A stretch of DNA of 64,000 nt from Undaria pinnatifida (GCA_012845835.1 JABAKD010000024.1:3142061-3206060); one strand, 5' to 3'. Positions 23,601-31,925 are shown, counted from the stretch's first letter. The notes: a model not told the origin generated them from the letters alone. A program made the numbers and translations.

Positions 23601-26600
23601 CCCACACGAACGCCTTGCAACCCCCCCCACCGCCTTTGCCGCTGCCGCCGCACACCGGGGATGCGAGGTTAATCAATGAAATCGCACCCCATCCCAACCC
23701 CCCCCCACCCCTACTCTACCCCTGCGCGCACGCCTTGCGCCGCCCCCTCCCCTGCCAACCCACCGCCCCCCCTCGCCCCCCGCCCCTTCCCCCCCCTACG
23801 CGCATGGCTTGCAACCCCTCCCCCGCCTCGCAGACCGAACACGCGAGGTTAATCCAGGTCATCGTGGGGTCTAAGGGAGGGGGGTCTAAGTCCGGGGCGG
23901 TGGTGTGCGACATGATGGCAGGGGTGGGGCCCTTCGCAATACCCTTAGCGAAAGCGGGGCATCGCGTTTATGCCAACGATCTGAACCCCGATAGCTTTGA
24001 TGCACTCAGGGCGAACGGCTTTAAGAACAAGGTTGGTGGGAGGCTGACGACGAGCAACGAATGCGGGAGGGCTTTCGCTAGGAAGCTGATCGAGGAGGGA
24101 AAGGTGGGTGGGTGGGTGGGTGTACATGATTTTGTTGCGTGCGTATGGGTAATTGTGGGTGGGTGGATAGATATCTGTGCTTTTTCTCTTTTGTGTGGTT
24201 TATGTGGGTGTAGGTGGGTGGGTGGGTGGGTGGGGGGGTAGGTGTCCATGATTTTGTTGCGTGCGTATGGGTGTTTGTGTGTCGTAGGAGGAGAGGTTGA
24301 AAGCGGGATGGGTTGGGGAGAGGGGGGTCGGTTGGGGTGTAATGATGGGTGGGCGAATGTGTAGGTGGGTGGGTAGGTGGGTGGGTAGGCGGGCGCGTGT
24401 GCAATATTTGTTGTGTACGTTTGTGTGACTATTTCTTCAGCGGTGCAAGGAGAATAAACAGGTTACAACTGCTGCCCCGACGGTTCGGGAGGCGAAAGAC
24501 CCGTGTTCGTTTGCTTCCAGAAAGTTGCAGCAGTGACAGCGGTTCAACGGTTTGATGATATTATGGGGGTTTCCAGTTTGGCTATATCGTAGCGGGATGT
24601 CGGGATCGTGGGATAGGTTCCGGCCTATTAGACCGCCTTCTTTCCCTCCGAGTGCGCTCCTCGTTGTACTCGGCAGAAGCAAAGATGTATGAAACGTACG
24701 CTCATTTCTGCAGGAGTGGTAGGGTTAGGCAAACTGACTTGCCAATATAAATAGGTTGGACCATCTTTTGCAGCAGTGCTGTGATTCGAAAGGCGCGGTT
24801 GTGTAGACTTGGGTCCTTTTCGTAGTAATGATGTTTGGTATTCATGGGGTTACTTGGAATTATTATTGGGTATTTTTTGCAGTGTAGCGTGGATGGGTTG
24901 AACGTGACCACCACGACCGATGACCACGCCTTGCTTGCTCGCTGATTGCTGGCATGCCACGGCGGACCGATGGCACCCCTTGACCGGCCGCTGGCAATCA
25001 CCACTTTGGACATAGTGGTAAATACGCGTATTTTTTTACGCATTGGTAAACGAGGTACTGTTCACGTTCCAGCCAACCTGGGCCATGCGAACCGACCCTC
25101 TCGGCCCCTGTTCCTTCCCTTTTGTGACATTTGATGTTCACCCTGAAACCCTCGATTTGTCGCGTTCGTCGGGTTCCCCTTATTCAATTGAACCGTGACT
25201 CCGAAACCCTCTTTTCGTTTCGCCTTTTTTCGTTCGTCCGGCGCGTGTTTTGCTTCTTCTTTTTTTCCCGAGCTCAGGTGTTTCACCACGCCATCTTAAA
25301 CCTACCCGACTCTGCTCTGACCTTCTTGGACGTGTTCCGAGGTGTGGACTGGAGGGCTAGGGGCTTTGAGGCTCCTCCGACGGTGCACGTCTACTGCTTC
25401 AGCAGAGCCGCTGACCCTAAAAAGGCGAGCTACCTGAGCCCCTCCCTATTTTACAACTCCGCCCCACTTTTGGGGGACAGCGCACTTGGAAATAGACCGG
25501 AGTCGATTTTAAGACCCTTTTTTTTGCAACTCCCCTCCAGTTTTTGGGATGAAGCGTTTTCTCTGCTTGACGTTAAAGTTTGACCATTTTTGCAGCGGTA
25601 AATTATTCTTTTCCTGGCGTGTTTTGACGTGTTCCGAAGCGTGGATCGGGACTAAGGTTTTCCAGGCGGCCCCGACGATGCACGTGTGCTGCTTGAGCCG
25701 GGCCGTTGACCCTAAACAGGCTAGAAACCTTGAACTTTTTTTAAAACTCCACCCCTTTTGGGGGGATTTTGTTTTTTGTTTATTGTGAGCTGCAGAGCTG
25801 ATGGGTTCTTCTGGGAGACGAAATAAGAGTGAAGGACGGACGGCTGCGGAGAAGAAAATAAGCGTTCGCGATTCGACGGTATGTTTCAAAGCGTCCTCCA
25901 GCTATTAACAAGGGCGACTGCTGCGCCATAAGCCATGAAATATATCTCCTTGACCAGCGCAACCAGGTTTTTTTTTAGACAAAATTACTGGACCTTTGAG
26001 TTGATTCATTTCTGCAATTTAAATGTTGGCAGTGGAACAGGTTAACAGGGTACGAACTGTTAGCTTGCATTCGATGTTGTCTCTGACGAGCCACAAGGCT
26101 TTTCTCGTCCGGCCATAAACCTTCTAATTCTCATGGGGGTAAAGCTGTTCTTCGCGATATCACAAGGCTTCTCTCGTCCGGCCATTACGTTACGAATTCG
26201 GATGTCGTTGACTTGAAATCCCGGGGGGTATTGCAAGTTAAAAAAGGGCAGAGAAAACTTCTGAGAACTAAAGGATTAATATAGCCACCGCGCAAGTAAC
26301 CCGACGAGAAACACCTACCATCCCACACGCGTTTTGTGGCGTAACCTACTTCGGAGTGGACAATGTTACCCTCGCTACCCCCCCCCCCCCCCCCCCCCCC
26401 CCATCCATTTGTTGTCCCCTGACCCGCAGCCTTTTTTTACTCGTCTGGCCGATGCTGTAATTTGTTTTTCTCTTCACTTTTCGCCTTCGGTTGGGGAATA
26501 TACTCCAATCTTTACTACTACCGAAGTCAGGCCACTCCAACCGGGCTTAACATCTTTATTTTGTTGGCGCAGCATAGCACACAATTACGCGGCGGTGCTT

Positions 26601-27350
26601 GTCGTGAATCCTGAAAGCACTTGCCGTGAATCCGAATTATACCTGGCGTGAACCCTGAGAGCACAAAAGCGGTAGCCACTCGAGCGAGTGGCTCTTAGTC
26701 GCTGAAAAAAGAAGCCCGAAACTCGCCTACCGTAGCCTTGACCAGAGGTGCTTCGCTTTATACATTGTGCACCTGTGGCACCCAAAATATCGTCACACCC
26801 TTCCGCCCGTCGATTCGCGATAGTTTCGGCCGCGCGCGGCTAAGATCCACAACCGTCTGTCTGCAATGCTGACGAGATCGCCCGTCTTTTTTTCGTGGCG
26901 TGTGTGTGCTTTCCGTCGTTTCAGGATGCCCTGAACAGAGCGAACGAGGCCATGGGTTCCCGTCTGACGGCCGGAGATGTCAAGATTCACGTCGTGAGGG
27001 ATGTGGCGCCCAACAAGCCCATGCTTTGCCTTTCTTTTGCCGCCCCCGATGCTGGTGCTGCTGGTGCTGCTGCTGATGTTGCGGCACCTGCTGCTGTTGC
27101 TGGTGATGCAGCTCCTGCTGCGGCTCCTGCTGCGGCTCCTGCTGCTGCTACTGCTACTGCTACTGCTGCTGCGGCGGCTCCCACTGGTGGCGGCGCAAAT
27201 AGTGGCGGTGCAATTCGTGGGGACGGAGAGCGGGAGTCGTTAGGCACCGAAGGCGTTCCCGTAGCTGATAGAGAAGTTAAGGGCGACAGAGAGGAGGGGG
27301 CTCGTGGTTATAGCAAAAGACAGCGAACGGAGGGTGATGACGGGAGTTAG
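11693..27350 (+). CDS. TRM5: tRNA (guanine-37-N1)-methyltransferase, ten exons
   Basis: TRM5 uses S-adenosylmethionine to make m1G37 next to the anticodon, which prevents +1 frameshifting. Exons: 11693-12300, 14794-14927, 15242-15342, 16507-16635, 19326-19370, 21484-21552, 23043-23114, 23834-24103, 25278-25424, 26925-27350; all joins keep frame. The protein is about 514 aa from the Met at 12149 or about 666 aa from 11693; family members are about 500 aa. Residues below are counted from 12149. The N-terminal domain is in exons 1-3; exon 4 carries the GHLAHLNL signature; exon 7 KVYWNSRL; exon 8 the SAM-binding D-x-x-AGVGPFA (about 260-268) and NDLNP (about 282-286); exon 9 NLP (about 332-334); exon 10 VAPNKPMLCLSF. 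The C-terminus is Ala-rich with a KRQR end. Introns 2 and 9 need GC donors. Exact exon 2 and exon 3 borders are the least certain. Confidence 0.93.
12345..13460 (+). repeat. GCGTTA/GCGTTG hexanucleotide array
   Basis: Long degenerate hexamer array (gcgtta, gcgttg, gcgtcg) filling the spaces between the exon-1 copies and becoming nearly continuous at 13130-13460. ORFs giving Ala-Asn or Val-Gly-Val-Ser runs across it are repeat shadows. Confidence 0.9.
12441..13118 (+). pseudogene. Four decayed tandem copies of TRM5 exon 1 end
   Basis: Within intron 1 the exon-1 3' part and its donor recur at 12441-12556, 12637-12770, 12869-12985 and (shorter) 13064-13118. Recognisable translated echoes are VDKEGELVLNRAEFSREV, VAKEGEKVLNREMFSKEI, a copy with an early stop before LNREKFSNEIIVVAVKAPAK, and KIMVVTIKVPVKRTR. 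Several keep 'gaggtcagtt' or 'gaggttagtt' at the donor. They are separated by GCGTTA-type hexamer arrays. Stops and length changes make them non-functional as coding exons. Confidence 0.85.
14228..14258 (+). repeat. Perfect 13-bp hairpin
   Basis: CCCCGGGGACGGA, loop CTTAT, then the exact complement. It sits inside TRM5 intron 1; no function can be assigned. Confidence 0.85.
14350..14790 (+). pseudogene. Decayed tandem copies of TRM5 exon 2 start
   Basis: A unit of about 105-118 bp, marked by 'gaggtgcaggtg', 'tgccgaacgcc' and 'tgtggaaaccccaaccc', recurs with exon-2-like starts near 14465, 14571 and 14673 before the true exon at 14794. Each start is preceded by a T-rich acceptor-like tract ending in AG (for example gcatttttag, gtttttttag). 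The copies are frameshifted or stopped. Confidence 0.8.
14794..14927 (+). CDS. TRM5: TRM5 exon 2
   Basis: Acceptor tttgttttcag; completes the Ser codon begun in exon 1, then reads EVQVRLRKELMNARHRKN and later SRILLLSTAVKDPDTLE. The proposed end uses a GC donor (gaag|gcgaga), which leaves one base and matches the phase of the next exon. The alternative GT donors, at 14948 (gtttgc, wrong phase for exon 3) and 14964 (gttgtt, phase-compatible but weak), are less attractive. Confidence 0.7.
14963..15012 (+). repeat. (GTT)n microsatellite in intron 2
   Basis: About 16 trinucleotide units directly after exon 2. The Cys run in the + frame is an artefact of the repeat. Confidence 0.9.
15242..15342 (+). 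CDS. TRM5: TRM5 exon 3
   Basis: Reads LSAEAAAFVRGDAELSTTT then FNVKTDYSMLGVEE, matching the position of the conserved strand before the LP(E/G) motif of TRM5. Donor gtgaat after 15342. The acceptor is inferred at ggcaaaag (15241); an alternative is ctcag six bases later. Confidence 0.7.
15399..15500 (-). mobile_element. Poly(C)-ended retroelement 3' remnant, type 1
   Basis: A G-run followed by 'cagccgtggttgtatggcc', 'atagaccctcgc' and 'atgccgggacggagcatgtc'. On the minus strand the unit ends at a C-run, like the copies at 18450, 22660, 35937, 38598 and 63613. Confidence 0.65.
15540..15774 (-). mobile_element. Poly(C)-ended retroelement 3' remnant, type 2
   Basis: Minus-strand reading gives a decayed C-terminus (…EKTVAILGDK…, then in another frame MWKKRAERPNAGGVPVR), followed by a poly(C)-rich end. 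The same layout occurs at 39038-39485 and 62645-62990. The conserved ILGD…WKKR…GGV pattern resembles the C-terminal end of non-LTR retrotransposon proteins. Confidence 0.6.
15774..16012 (+). repeat. Near-pure G tract, (G9-12 A)n
   Basis: About 240 bp of G runs each interrupted by a single A roughly every 10-12 bp, inside TRM5 intron 3. Strong G-quadruplex potential on the + (sense) strand. All poly-Gly, poly-Pro and Arg-Gly ORFs across it are artefacts. Confidence 0.95.
16320..16378 (+). pseudogene. Decayed copy of TRM5 exon 4 start
   Basis: Translates to VLTRLLQAWLPGKDLPT, against VLTRLLRKCLPGKDLPT in the true exon 185 bp downstream. The similarity stops where exon 4 continues into FEVAGHLAHL. 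The surrounding T-rich intron sequence is also repeated. Confidence 0.85.
16507..16635 (+). CDS. TRM5: TRM5 exon 4
   Basis: Acceptor tggttccag, donor gtaacc, phase 0 at both ends, 43 codons. Encodes VLTRLLRKCLPGKDLPTSF, then EVAGHLAHLNLKDYLLPYK and NVIGQ, the most recognisable N-domain/catalytic-domain linker of the TRM5 family. Confidence 0.92.
16659..17141 (+). mobile_element. MITE-B copy with four internal 76-bp repeats
   Basis: Inverted termini with an internal unit ('aggtatacctctttctggcg' … 'gaatgacggggctcctt') starting at 16678, 16755, 16831 and 16907. The rest follows the family plan and ends 'catctctatcgtagcacgcg'. Lies in TRM5 intron 4. Confidence 0.8.
17572..17705 (+). repeat. (TTG)n array in TRM5 intron 4
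   Basis: About 130 bp of TTG units with scattered TTT and CTG variants. ORFs of poly-Val, poly-Leu or poly-Asn/Thr in this tract are shadows. Confidence 0.9.
18450..19070 (+). mobile_element. Poly(C)-ended retroelement remnant type 1, interrupted
   Basis: Same unit as at 22660-22970 and (inverted) 38598-39037: 'agatcatattgtgcgaggtgg', 'cattgctgtctctggggtgg', 'cgagcggttcttggaagga', 'gtgcaagcaatgtctgc', then 'agggtctatggtcatacgac' and a C-run end. It is split by a 181-bp insertion at 18813-18993. Confidence 0.75.
18813..18993. mobile_element. 181-bp MITE with 8-bp target duplication
   Basis: Flanked by GCATAGTA at 18805-18812 and 18994-19001. The ends are inverse: starting CAGTAGAGCTTACC…ctttttcgag…atggttgac, ending with the complement of gagggtaccttgccgcttt. 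It carries two TTAGGG-like units internally. The 8-bp duplication and CAG start fit the hAT superfamily. Confidence 0.8.
19116..19150 (+). pseudogene. Decayed copy of TRM5 exon 5 start
   Basis: 'tttcag' then 'gacgtcattgacaagaacc', against 'gtgatcattgacaagaacc' in the true exon at 19326; the copy soon hits a stop. The acceptor and its pyrimidine tract are included in the copy. Confidence 0.75.
19326..19370 (+). CDS. TRM5: TRM5 exon 5 (15 codons)
   Basis: Micro-exon VIIDKNPRITTVVNK, phase 0 at both ends, acceptor tactgtttcag, donor gtaatc. Matches the family (I/V)DKNP…(V)NK segment. Confidence 0.9.
19885..20100 (+). repeat. Duplicated block with TTAGGG-like units
   Basis: 'ggttagggttag', 'gttccatccattgtgaaaa' and 'aatgtaggacac' occur at 19886-19955 and again at 20036-20100. 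19930-19985 also contains an inverted pair (acacaacaatgt / tacattattgtgt). Confidence 0.7.
20195..20398 (+). repeat. Dispersed ~200-bp repeat, copy 2
   Basis: Same orientation as 1469-1668; shared landmarks are listed there. Lies in TRM5 intron 5. Confidence 0.6.
20585..21230 (+). repeat. 62-bp minisatellite in TRM5 intron 5
   Basis: The landmark 'tatccaacgtagtaccgggg' recurs at 20681, 20743, 20805, 20867, 20929 and 20991 and, with one change, 21053: an exact 62-bp period. Each unit is itself two related halves built around 'taccggggtaatacca'. Degenerate half-units flank both sides. Confidence 0.95.
21360..21475 (+). repeat. GCTTCCGCTTT pyrimidine repeat before exon 6
   Basis: About ten degenerate units of gcttccgcttt form the pyrimidine tract immediately upstream of the exon-6 acceptor. 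Confidence 0.85.
21484..21552 (+). CDS. TRM5: TRM5 exon 6
   Basis: VDTISTRFRTFPMEVIAGE then DDTE, phase 0 at both ends; corresponds to the family F-x-MEV(L/I)AGE segment. Donor gtcaga; the acceptor gcgtaaaaag is weak in sequence but fixed by frame. Confidence 0.85.
22660..22970 (+). mobile_element. Poly(C)-ended retroelement remnant, type 1
   Basis: Reads as a decayed peptide ([34 protein letters not shown]) and then the terminal 'agggtcttatggtcatac … accgagtacacccccc' C-run. Lies in TRM5 intron 6. Confidence 0.65.
23043..23114 (+). CDS. TRM5: TRM5 exon 7
   Basis: VVVKESGCSFRFDFAKVYW then NSRLQ, phase 0, 24 codons; acceptor taattattcag, donor gtgact. Matches the family F(D)F(S/A)KVYWN(S/P)RL motif. 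Confidence 0.93.
23648..23690 (+). pseudogene. Decayed copy of TRM5 exon 8 start
   Basis: 'cacaccggggatgcgaggtt' then 'aatcaatgaaatcg' parallels 'cagaccgaacacgcgaggtt' and 'aatccaggtcatcg' 180 bp downstream. The surrounding C-rich intron with 'acgccttgcaaccc' is also repeated two to three times. Confidence 0.75.
23834..24103 (+). CDS. TRM5: TRM5 exon 8 (SAM-binding core)
   Basis: 90 codons, phase 0. Begins TEHARLI, then VVCDMMAGVGPFAIPLAK (SAM motif) and RVYANDLNPDSFDALR (ribose-binding acidic motif). Acceptor ccgcctcgcag, donor gtgggt. The intron then opens with a GGTG tetranucleotide array; a donor-side segment with 'catgattttgttgcgtgcg' is duplicated at 24125 and 24247. Confidence 0.95.
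24104..24400 (+). repeat. (GGTG)n array at donor of TRM5 intron 8
   Basis: Tetranucleotide tracts beginning exactly at the donor, with a 122-bp internal duplication. Confidence 0.85.
25278..25424 (+). CDS. TRM5: TRM5 exon 9
   Basis: 49 codons: VFHHAILNLPDSALTFLDVF (NLP motif) to VHVYCFSRAADPKK. The acceptor is gagctcag. No GT lies at the required boundary; the family alignment (…ADPKK then DALNRANEAMG) and phase 0 place the end at 25424, giving an AAAAAG|gcgagc GC donor. Confidence 0.88.
25620..25770 (+). pseudogene. Partial tandem copy of TRM5 exon 9
   Basis: Offset of about 296 bp from exon 9. Translates to VFQAAPTMHVCCLSRAVDPK against APPTVHVYCFSRAADPK. It lacks the NLP half of the exon and a usable acceptor, yet keeps a GC at the donor position (AAACAG|gctaga). 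The intron segment after it (ctccxccccxttttgggggx) is duplicated too. Confidence 0.85.
26380..26402 (+). repeat. Poly(C) run in TRM5 intron 9
   Basis: Uninterrupted run of about 22 C. Confidence 0.9.
26640..26740. mobile_element. Palindromic CACTCG element fragment
   Basis: Carries the palindrome gccactcgagcgagtggc and 'cctaccgtagcc', shared with the elements at 59523-59850 and 61567-61880. Confidence 0.5.
26925..27350 (+). CDS. TRM5: TRM5 exon 10 (C-terminus)
   Basis: Acceptor cgtcgtttcag. Begins DALNRANEAMGSRLTAG, then VRDVAPNKPMLCLSF, the conserved C-terminal strand of TRM5, followed by an Ala/Thr-rich GCT-repeat segment, an acidic-basic tail and a KRQRTE motif before the TAG stop. The low-complexity part is in frame with conserved sequence on one side only, so its exact extent is not constrained. 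Confidence 0.92.
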   Translation, partial: DALNRANEAMGSRLTAGDVKIHVVRDVAPNKPMLCLSFAAPDAGAAGAAADVAAPAAVAGDAAPAAAPAAAPAAATATATAAAAAPTGGGANSGGAIRGDGERESLGTEGVPVADREVKGDREEGARGYSKRQRTEGDDGS

Positions 27351-28620
27351 TAAAGACAGGAGGTGGCGGTTTGCGCGCTATATATAATGTTCCTTTTGCT
27401 ACTTTGCTGTGCATATTCAGAACGTAAGCGGGTAGTTGGGGGAAGTTTTTGATTAATTCAGCAGAACATCATCAGCCGCCGACGTAGAGACAACTAAGGT
27501 ATTTTTTCCGGATCGTCCGCACAACACACCACCAGATCTTGGTATAGTAGGACACTTTTTAATGCCAGTGCTGCGGCGTCGTGCTAGTACGGTTCTACAT
27601 AACGAGATACGTGGTTTGCAAGCTGCGTGGTACGCCGGTCGTGCGTGATTTTCGTGTCAAGTTTATTAACTTGTATTAACCTCGTGGTGGATACCGATCG
27701 GTGTCTCCCCATGCAGCAGGACGGCTGTGTAAAAATGATTTTGACCCCTATGTGTTCGTCCTTTTTTGTGCTCTAGCTGTGCGGCGACGGTTCCGCCCGT
27801 GGCGCCACGTCTGCGTCGCCCACAGTGATGAGCAAGCGAACGGGTGTGATCCCTTATCACTTCTGAACCTGTACGACGTAAACCCGTAATTGGTTAATTG
27901 GACTAGCCAGCAAGCTTCCGAATCTTCGAAAAGGAGGGGCGCTGGTGCGAGGGGAAGCACGATATAAAATCGCCTGGCCTGGCCAGCAACCGGCCGATAA
28001 TGATGGGGGCTCGGCACGTGGGTACGTACGTATGTACCCAGTATTATCAACATATGGTACGCTCCTCCTGGTGTTCTCGCTGGCAAGGCAACCGGCAGGC
28101 CGAGAATGCTGTACGGCATGCGGGCTGGGGTGGCTGGGCATGTGCACACGCACCTGGTACTATCAACCATATATCGCTGCTGCCTGGTATGTACTTGTCA
28201 TACATACTGCGTGTACCTACTGCTGCTGAATGTATAGAATCGCCTGGGGGTAGCCCCAGCCTCGATCTAAATCTCCACCCTGTTTTTTCCCCTAGGCAAT
28301 ATGCTGCTCGCAGTGTTCTGGTGCTCTCGTGTGCTCGATGGATTGCCGAGGCTCATCCCTTCAGCGCACGGTATGATCTTGTGTGGATGCGAACTTTGGT
28401 CTTGGCCAGAAAACGAAAAGGTCGTCGAATGTTTAATGCATGGAGATCTTCCTTTCCAAGAATGTTCCCAGGGGATCTAACTCCACATTTCTTCAGCAGA
28501 TAAAATAAAGCAAGGAAATACATGCAAAGAAGCAGATGGCACCACCCAACCGGCGTCGGGGCAGCACCGAAACTGGGTTCCGAATGTAACTATTATATTA
28601 GAAGGTTAGGAGCATTGCAT
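27351..28620. other. Intergenic, TRM5 3' side
   Basis: No supported gene. An ORF at 28000-28503 has no recognised similarity and atypical composition. No clear AATAAA was located close to the stop. Confidence 0.4.
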
Positions 28621-28621
28621 A

Positions 28622-28705
28622 GACTGTTGTTGTTGTTGTTGTTGTTGTTCTCACATTAACTCGCATAATCAAGTCCGTCGTCACAGGACAGGCTCCAGTC
28701 ACCGA
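28622..28705 (-). mobile_element. LINE-AAC 3' end, 5' truncated
   Basis: Minus-strand copy of the retroelement 3' terminus: 'tgactggagcctgtcctgtg', 'ggacttgattatgcgagtta', 'atgtgagaac', then (AAC)9. Same end as 32640, 43365 and 60798. Confidence 0.8.
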
Positions 28706-28771
28706 TAATTGCACGCAACTACTTCCAGCACAACCAGTGTCCGTGTTGATGCTCTGTGGTCACAACACGCT

Positions 28772-29062
28772 GGGTGGACGGGACCCCCCCGTTTCGTCGA
28801 TATTGTAGAACGTGGGCAAAAGACAAACCTTCTGAGCACCCTTTACCAAGTAATATATGCCGTAAATTTCACGGATCGTCGGCAAAATGCAAACAGAAGC
28901 CTTTGGAAACACCGTTTCGAACGGCAAAAATCACGCCAAGCTCACAAAACGTGGGAAAATCCACACGTTTTGTGATATTTGCCGTTCCAAAAAGTGCCCA
29001 GAAGGTCGGCCTTTCACTCACCTTCTACTATGTCGACGAAACGGTGGGATCCCGTCTACTCT
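28772..29062. mobile_element. MITE-C foldback element
   Basis: About 290 bp with long inverted ends (gtggacgggxccccccgttt…cgtcgatattgtagaacgt on the left, inverse on the right). The inner arms also pair (ttcgaacggcaaaaatcac versus gtgatatttgccgttcc), so most of the element is one long palindrome. A second copy is at 50182-50474. Confidence 0.8.
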
Positions 29063-29230
29063 ACTAGCAAGTTGCTGAATAACCTTTTTGGAGAGGTACT
29101 GCGACCACAAACATGACGGATGTCGACGAAACGGTGGGATCCCGTCCACTCTGTTACCAGCAAGTTGCTGATTACCAGGTAACCTTTTTGGACCGAGGTA
29201 TTGCGACCACAAACATGACGAGGAAGGGAT
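29040..29230 (+). repeat. ~100-bp tandem duplication with a solo MITE-C end
   Basis: 'agcaagttgctga', 'aacctttttgga' and 'gcgaccacaaacatgacg' occur twice. The second unit includes a solo MITE-C terminus (29116-29155). Confidence 0.75.
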
Positions 29231-29271
29231 ATTCAACCGAGTGCGGACGCGCAGCAGTACGAGTAGTACCA

Positions 29272-29536
29272 GCGACCCGTGCTACGATAGAGGTAGCACT
29301 TTCCGTCTGAAAAGCTTTCTGAATGGCGGGACTCCTTAACCTAAAGTCGTCGGGACTAGCTCATTTTTATTTTAGCAGGATTCTCGTCCAATATCTAGGC
29401 CATCCATGGGGATTTTTCATCTTGTTGTGGCAGTTTTATTTTTCTCAACAATATCCCGTTTTTTGGAGAGGTCTTAAGCTCCCGAATTGAGGAACCCCAG
29501 AAAAAACGCGGTGCACCTCTATCGTAGCGCGCGTCC
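29272..29536 (+). mobile_element. MITE-B copy, near full length
   Basis: About 260 bp, the clearest representative: left end cccgtgctacgatagaggta, right end ggtgcacctctatcgtagcg, with all family landmarks between. Confidence 0.85.
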
Positions 29537-30048
29537 AGCATGCTGCGACGTGTCGTGCGACACTCGTTGGATCGCTGTTCGGACGCCAAGGATACCCCCC
29601 CCAACCCCAGCAGTGCCTTGTGTTGCCGACGAAGACATCTTCATATATTTTGCTCTTGTCACTGCTACTCCACTCGGGGCCCAGCTAGGTCACTGCTACT
29701 CCACTCGCTAGCTAGGTAGGGCGATCTAAAAAGAGGCAAGCGCTGTCTTAGCATGTTCGTAGGAAAGGCGTGAGGTCATTGCAACTATGAGCATGCCACG
29801 CGCGTGTCGTGCATATGCCTACCCCAGCAGCGTCGGTCGCTTCGTGCGGCCGTTGCTGCAATCGTCATTTTCTTGGGTATTTTTCTCCCCCGTCAAGTCC
29901 CAAATGGGTTGAAGTTGTGAACCCCTTTCCCACTGCTTACATGTTTCCACTCTAATGCCAAGTCCATTGTTCCCAGCGCAGTTGCATTACTATTGGCGTT
30001 AAGGAGCCCAACCCAACGTCTTACACTGTTCGGACAGGTTACGGACAG

Positions 30049-30423
30049 GTTATGGGATGTGCCATGGCATGCCATGGCATTTTGCCATGGCACAGCCATT
30101 TTTTTGCCATGGTATTGCGATGGGACTGCCATGGGGTGTCCCATGGTAATGCCATGACAATGCCATGGCTCATGCGCCATAGCATGTTCATGGCACTTCC
30201 CATGGCATGTCCATGGCATATTCATTGCATTGCCATGGCATGTTCATGGCATACTAACCATGCAACGTGCCACGCACGCCATGGATGCACCATAGATGTG
30301 CCATGGTTCATCCCATGGTCGAACCATGGTCATGCCATGGTCGTACCACGGTCATGCATGGTGCGTTCATGGCAAACAAAGGTCATGGATGCTACCATGG
30401 CAAACCATAGGTCATGCCATGGG
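30049..30423 (+). repeat. CCATGG-rich satellite, left block
   Basis: Degenerate short palindromic units (ccatggcatg, tgccatggtc) about every 10-13 bp. The same satellite resumes at 32645. ORFs with Met/His/Trp/Cys-rich peptides here are shadows. Confidence 0.9.
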
Positions 30424-31925
30424 CACCTCAGCTCGACGGTTGACATGATGTTCGTAGTACGACGACTGCAGGAACTGGCGCGGAAGGACACCTCCTTGTA
30501 CATGTGCTTTATCGACCTCACCAAAGCATACGACTCCATCGACCGAAGCCTTTTGTGGGATGTCCTTGCTCGTTTTGGCGTGCCACCGAGAATGCTCGCC
30601 GTCATCCGCCAATTCCACGACGGTATGCAAGCATGCGTGCGGCTGGATGATGGAGAGTGCTCGGATAAGTTCGACGTGGGGCAAGGTATCAGGCAAGGAT
30701 GCGTGCTCGCGCCACTGCTGTTCAACATGTTTTTCACGGCGGTACTGCGTGTGGCCGAGAAACGCTTCCTCGCTGATGCAGCCATCACGGACAACATGGT
30801 GCAGCTCCAGCGAAAGGAGGAAGGCGAGAAGAAGGGCACTTCACGCACAGGCGACGGACGGAGGGGGAAGGAGTGGGAGGGGGTGCAGAGATTGTGGGGT
30901 ATGCTGTACGCGGACGATGCGGGCATCGAATCGCGATCATCAGAAGGGCTGGAGAGGATGATGACGGTGATCGTGACTGCGTGCTCGTCGTTCGGGCTTA
31001 CAGTATCCGAGGCAAAAACAGAGATAATGTGCCTAGAAACCAAAAGCGGGGGTAAAGTGTCCTGCACGATCAATGCAGCCGGCCAGGTATACAAACAAAC
31101 AATCCAGTTTGTATACTTGGGCGGGGCTATCACCGCAGACAGAGACCTTAGCATTGAAATAACGCGGCGTCTTCAGAGGGCCTGGGCGTGCTTCCAGCGG
31201 TACAAGATGGAAATCTATGATCGCCCGCGGGTGTGCGTTTACAGTTGAAGGTGCGGTTGCTGAAAGCTGAGGTGGTCGAGACACTGCTATACGGTTGCAT
31301 GACGTGGAGCCCGAAGAAGCCTGACTATGACAGGCTACGACGGGTTCACCGCTCCATGCTCCTCCGATGCCTTGGATGGCGGAAACGGAAGCGCGACGAC
31401 CACACCCTATCGTACGCCGACGCGCTTGCCCAGACAGATTCCGAGAGCGTTGAGGCGATAGTGCGCAAACGGAGGATCGTGTTTGCGGGATTCGTGGCAC
31501 GTATGGGGGAGGAGCGTCTGCCACAGAGGGTGATGTTTGGGGATTTTGTTGGGGGTAAGGGCTACTCAGGGGAGGCAAGAGAAAGACTGGATGGATCATC
31601 TGAAGAACTGGAGGATATGTCGGTCTTTGGAATGAAATTCGAAGGATGGCGAAAGGCTGCTCAGAAGGCTGGCAGATGGTTTCGAAGAGTAGAGGAGGGA
31701 GCCGAGTTGTTCATGCGGAATTGGCATGAAACGGAGAGACGCAAAGCTGCAGAGCGACGCGCAAAGGCTGCGGCAGCGCCATCCACCGTTGGCATCTCTA
31801 AGCGGCCGGGGGGAGGGGGAAGGGGGGGGGGCGGGGAGGGGACTGGGGGAGGGGGGGGAGGGGGGAGGGGGAAAGGGAGGAAGAGGGGACGGGGGGAAGG
31901 GGGAGCGTCATGCCCAAGAAACTGA
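30424..31925 (+). pseudogene. Reverse transcriptase pseudogene of LINE-AAC
   Basis: Two overlapping frames. The first carries RT motifs: [20 protein letters not shown] (palm Asp), [18 protein letters not shown], and LYADDAGI (catalytic YADD) near 30904. A frameshift at about 31228-31235 moves the reading to a second frame, [20 protein letters not shown] then MTWSP, the thumb-like segment typical of many LINE proteins, running to 31925 with a Gly-rich simple-sequence end. The 5' endonuclease part is absent. The element is dead as a coding unit. Confidence 0.88.

Noticed and set aside
23438-24241. 267-codon + ORF as a single gene
   Set aside because: Its 3' half is genuine TRM5 exon 8, but the 5' half is C-rich intron and the end runs through the GGTG array.
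30052-30423. N-terminal part of the RT open frame
   Set aside because: The frame is open through the CCATGG satellite by chance; the retroelement starts at about 30424.
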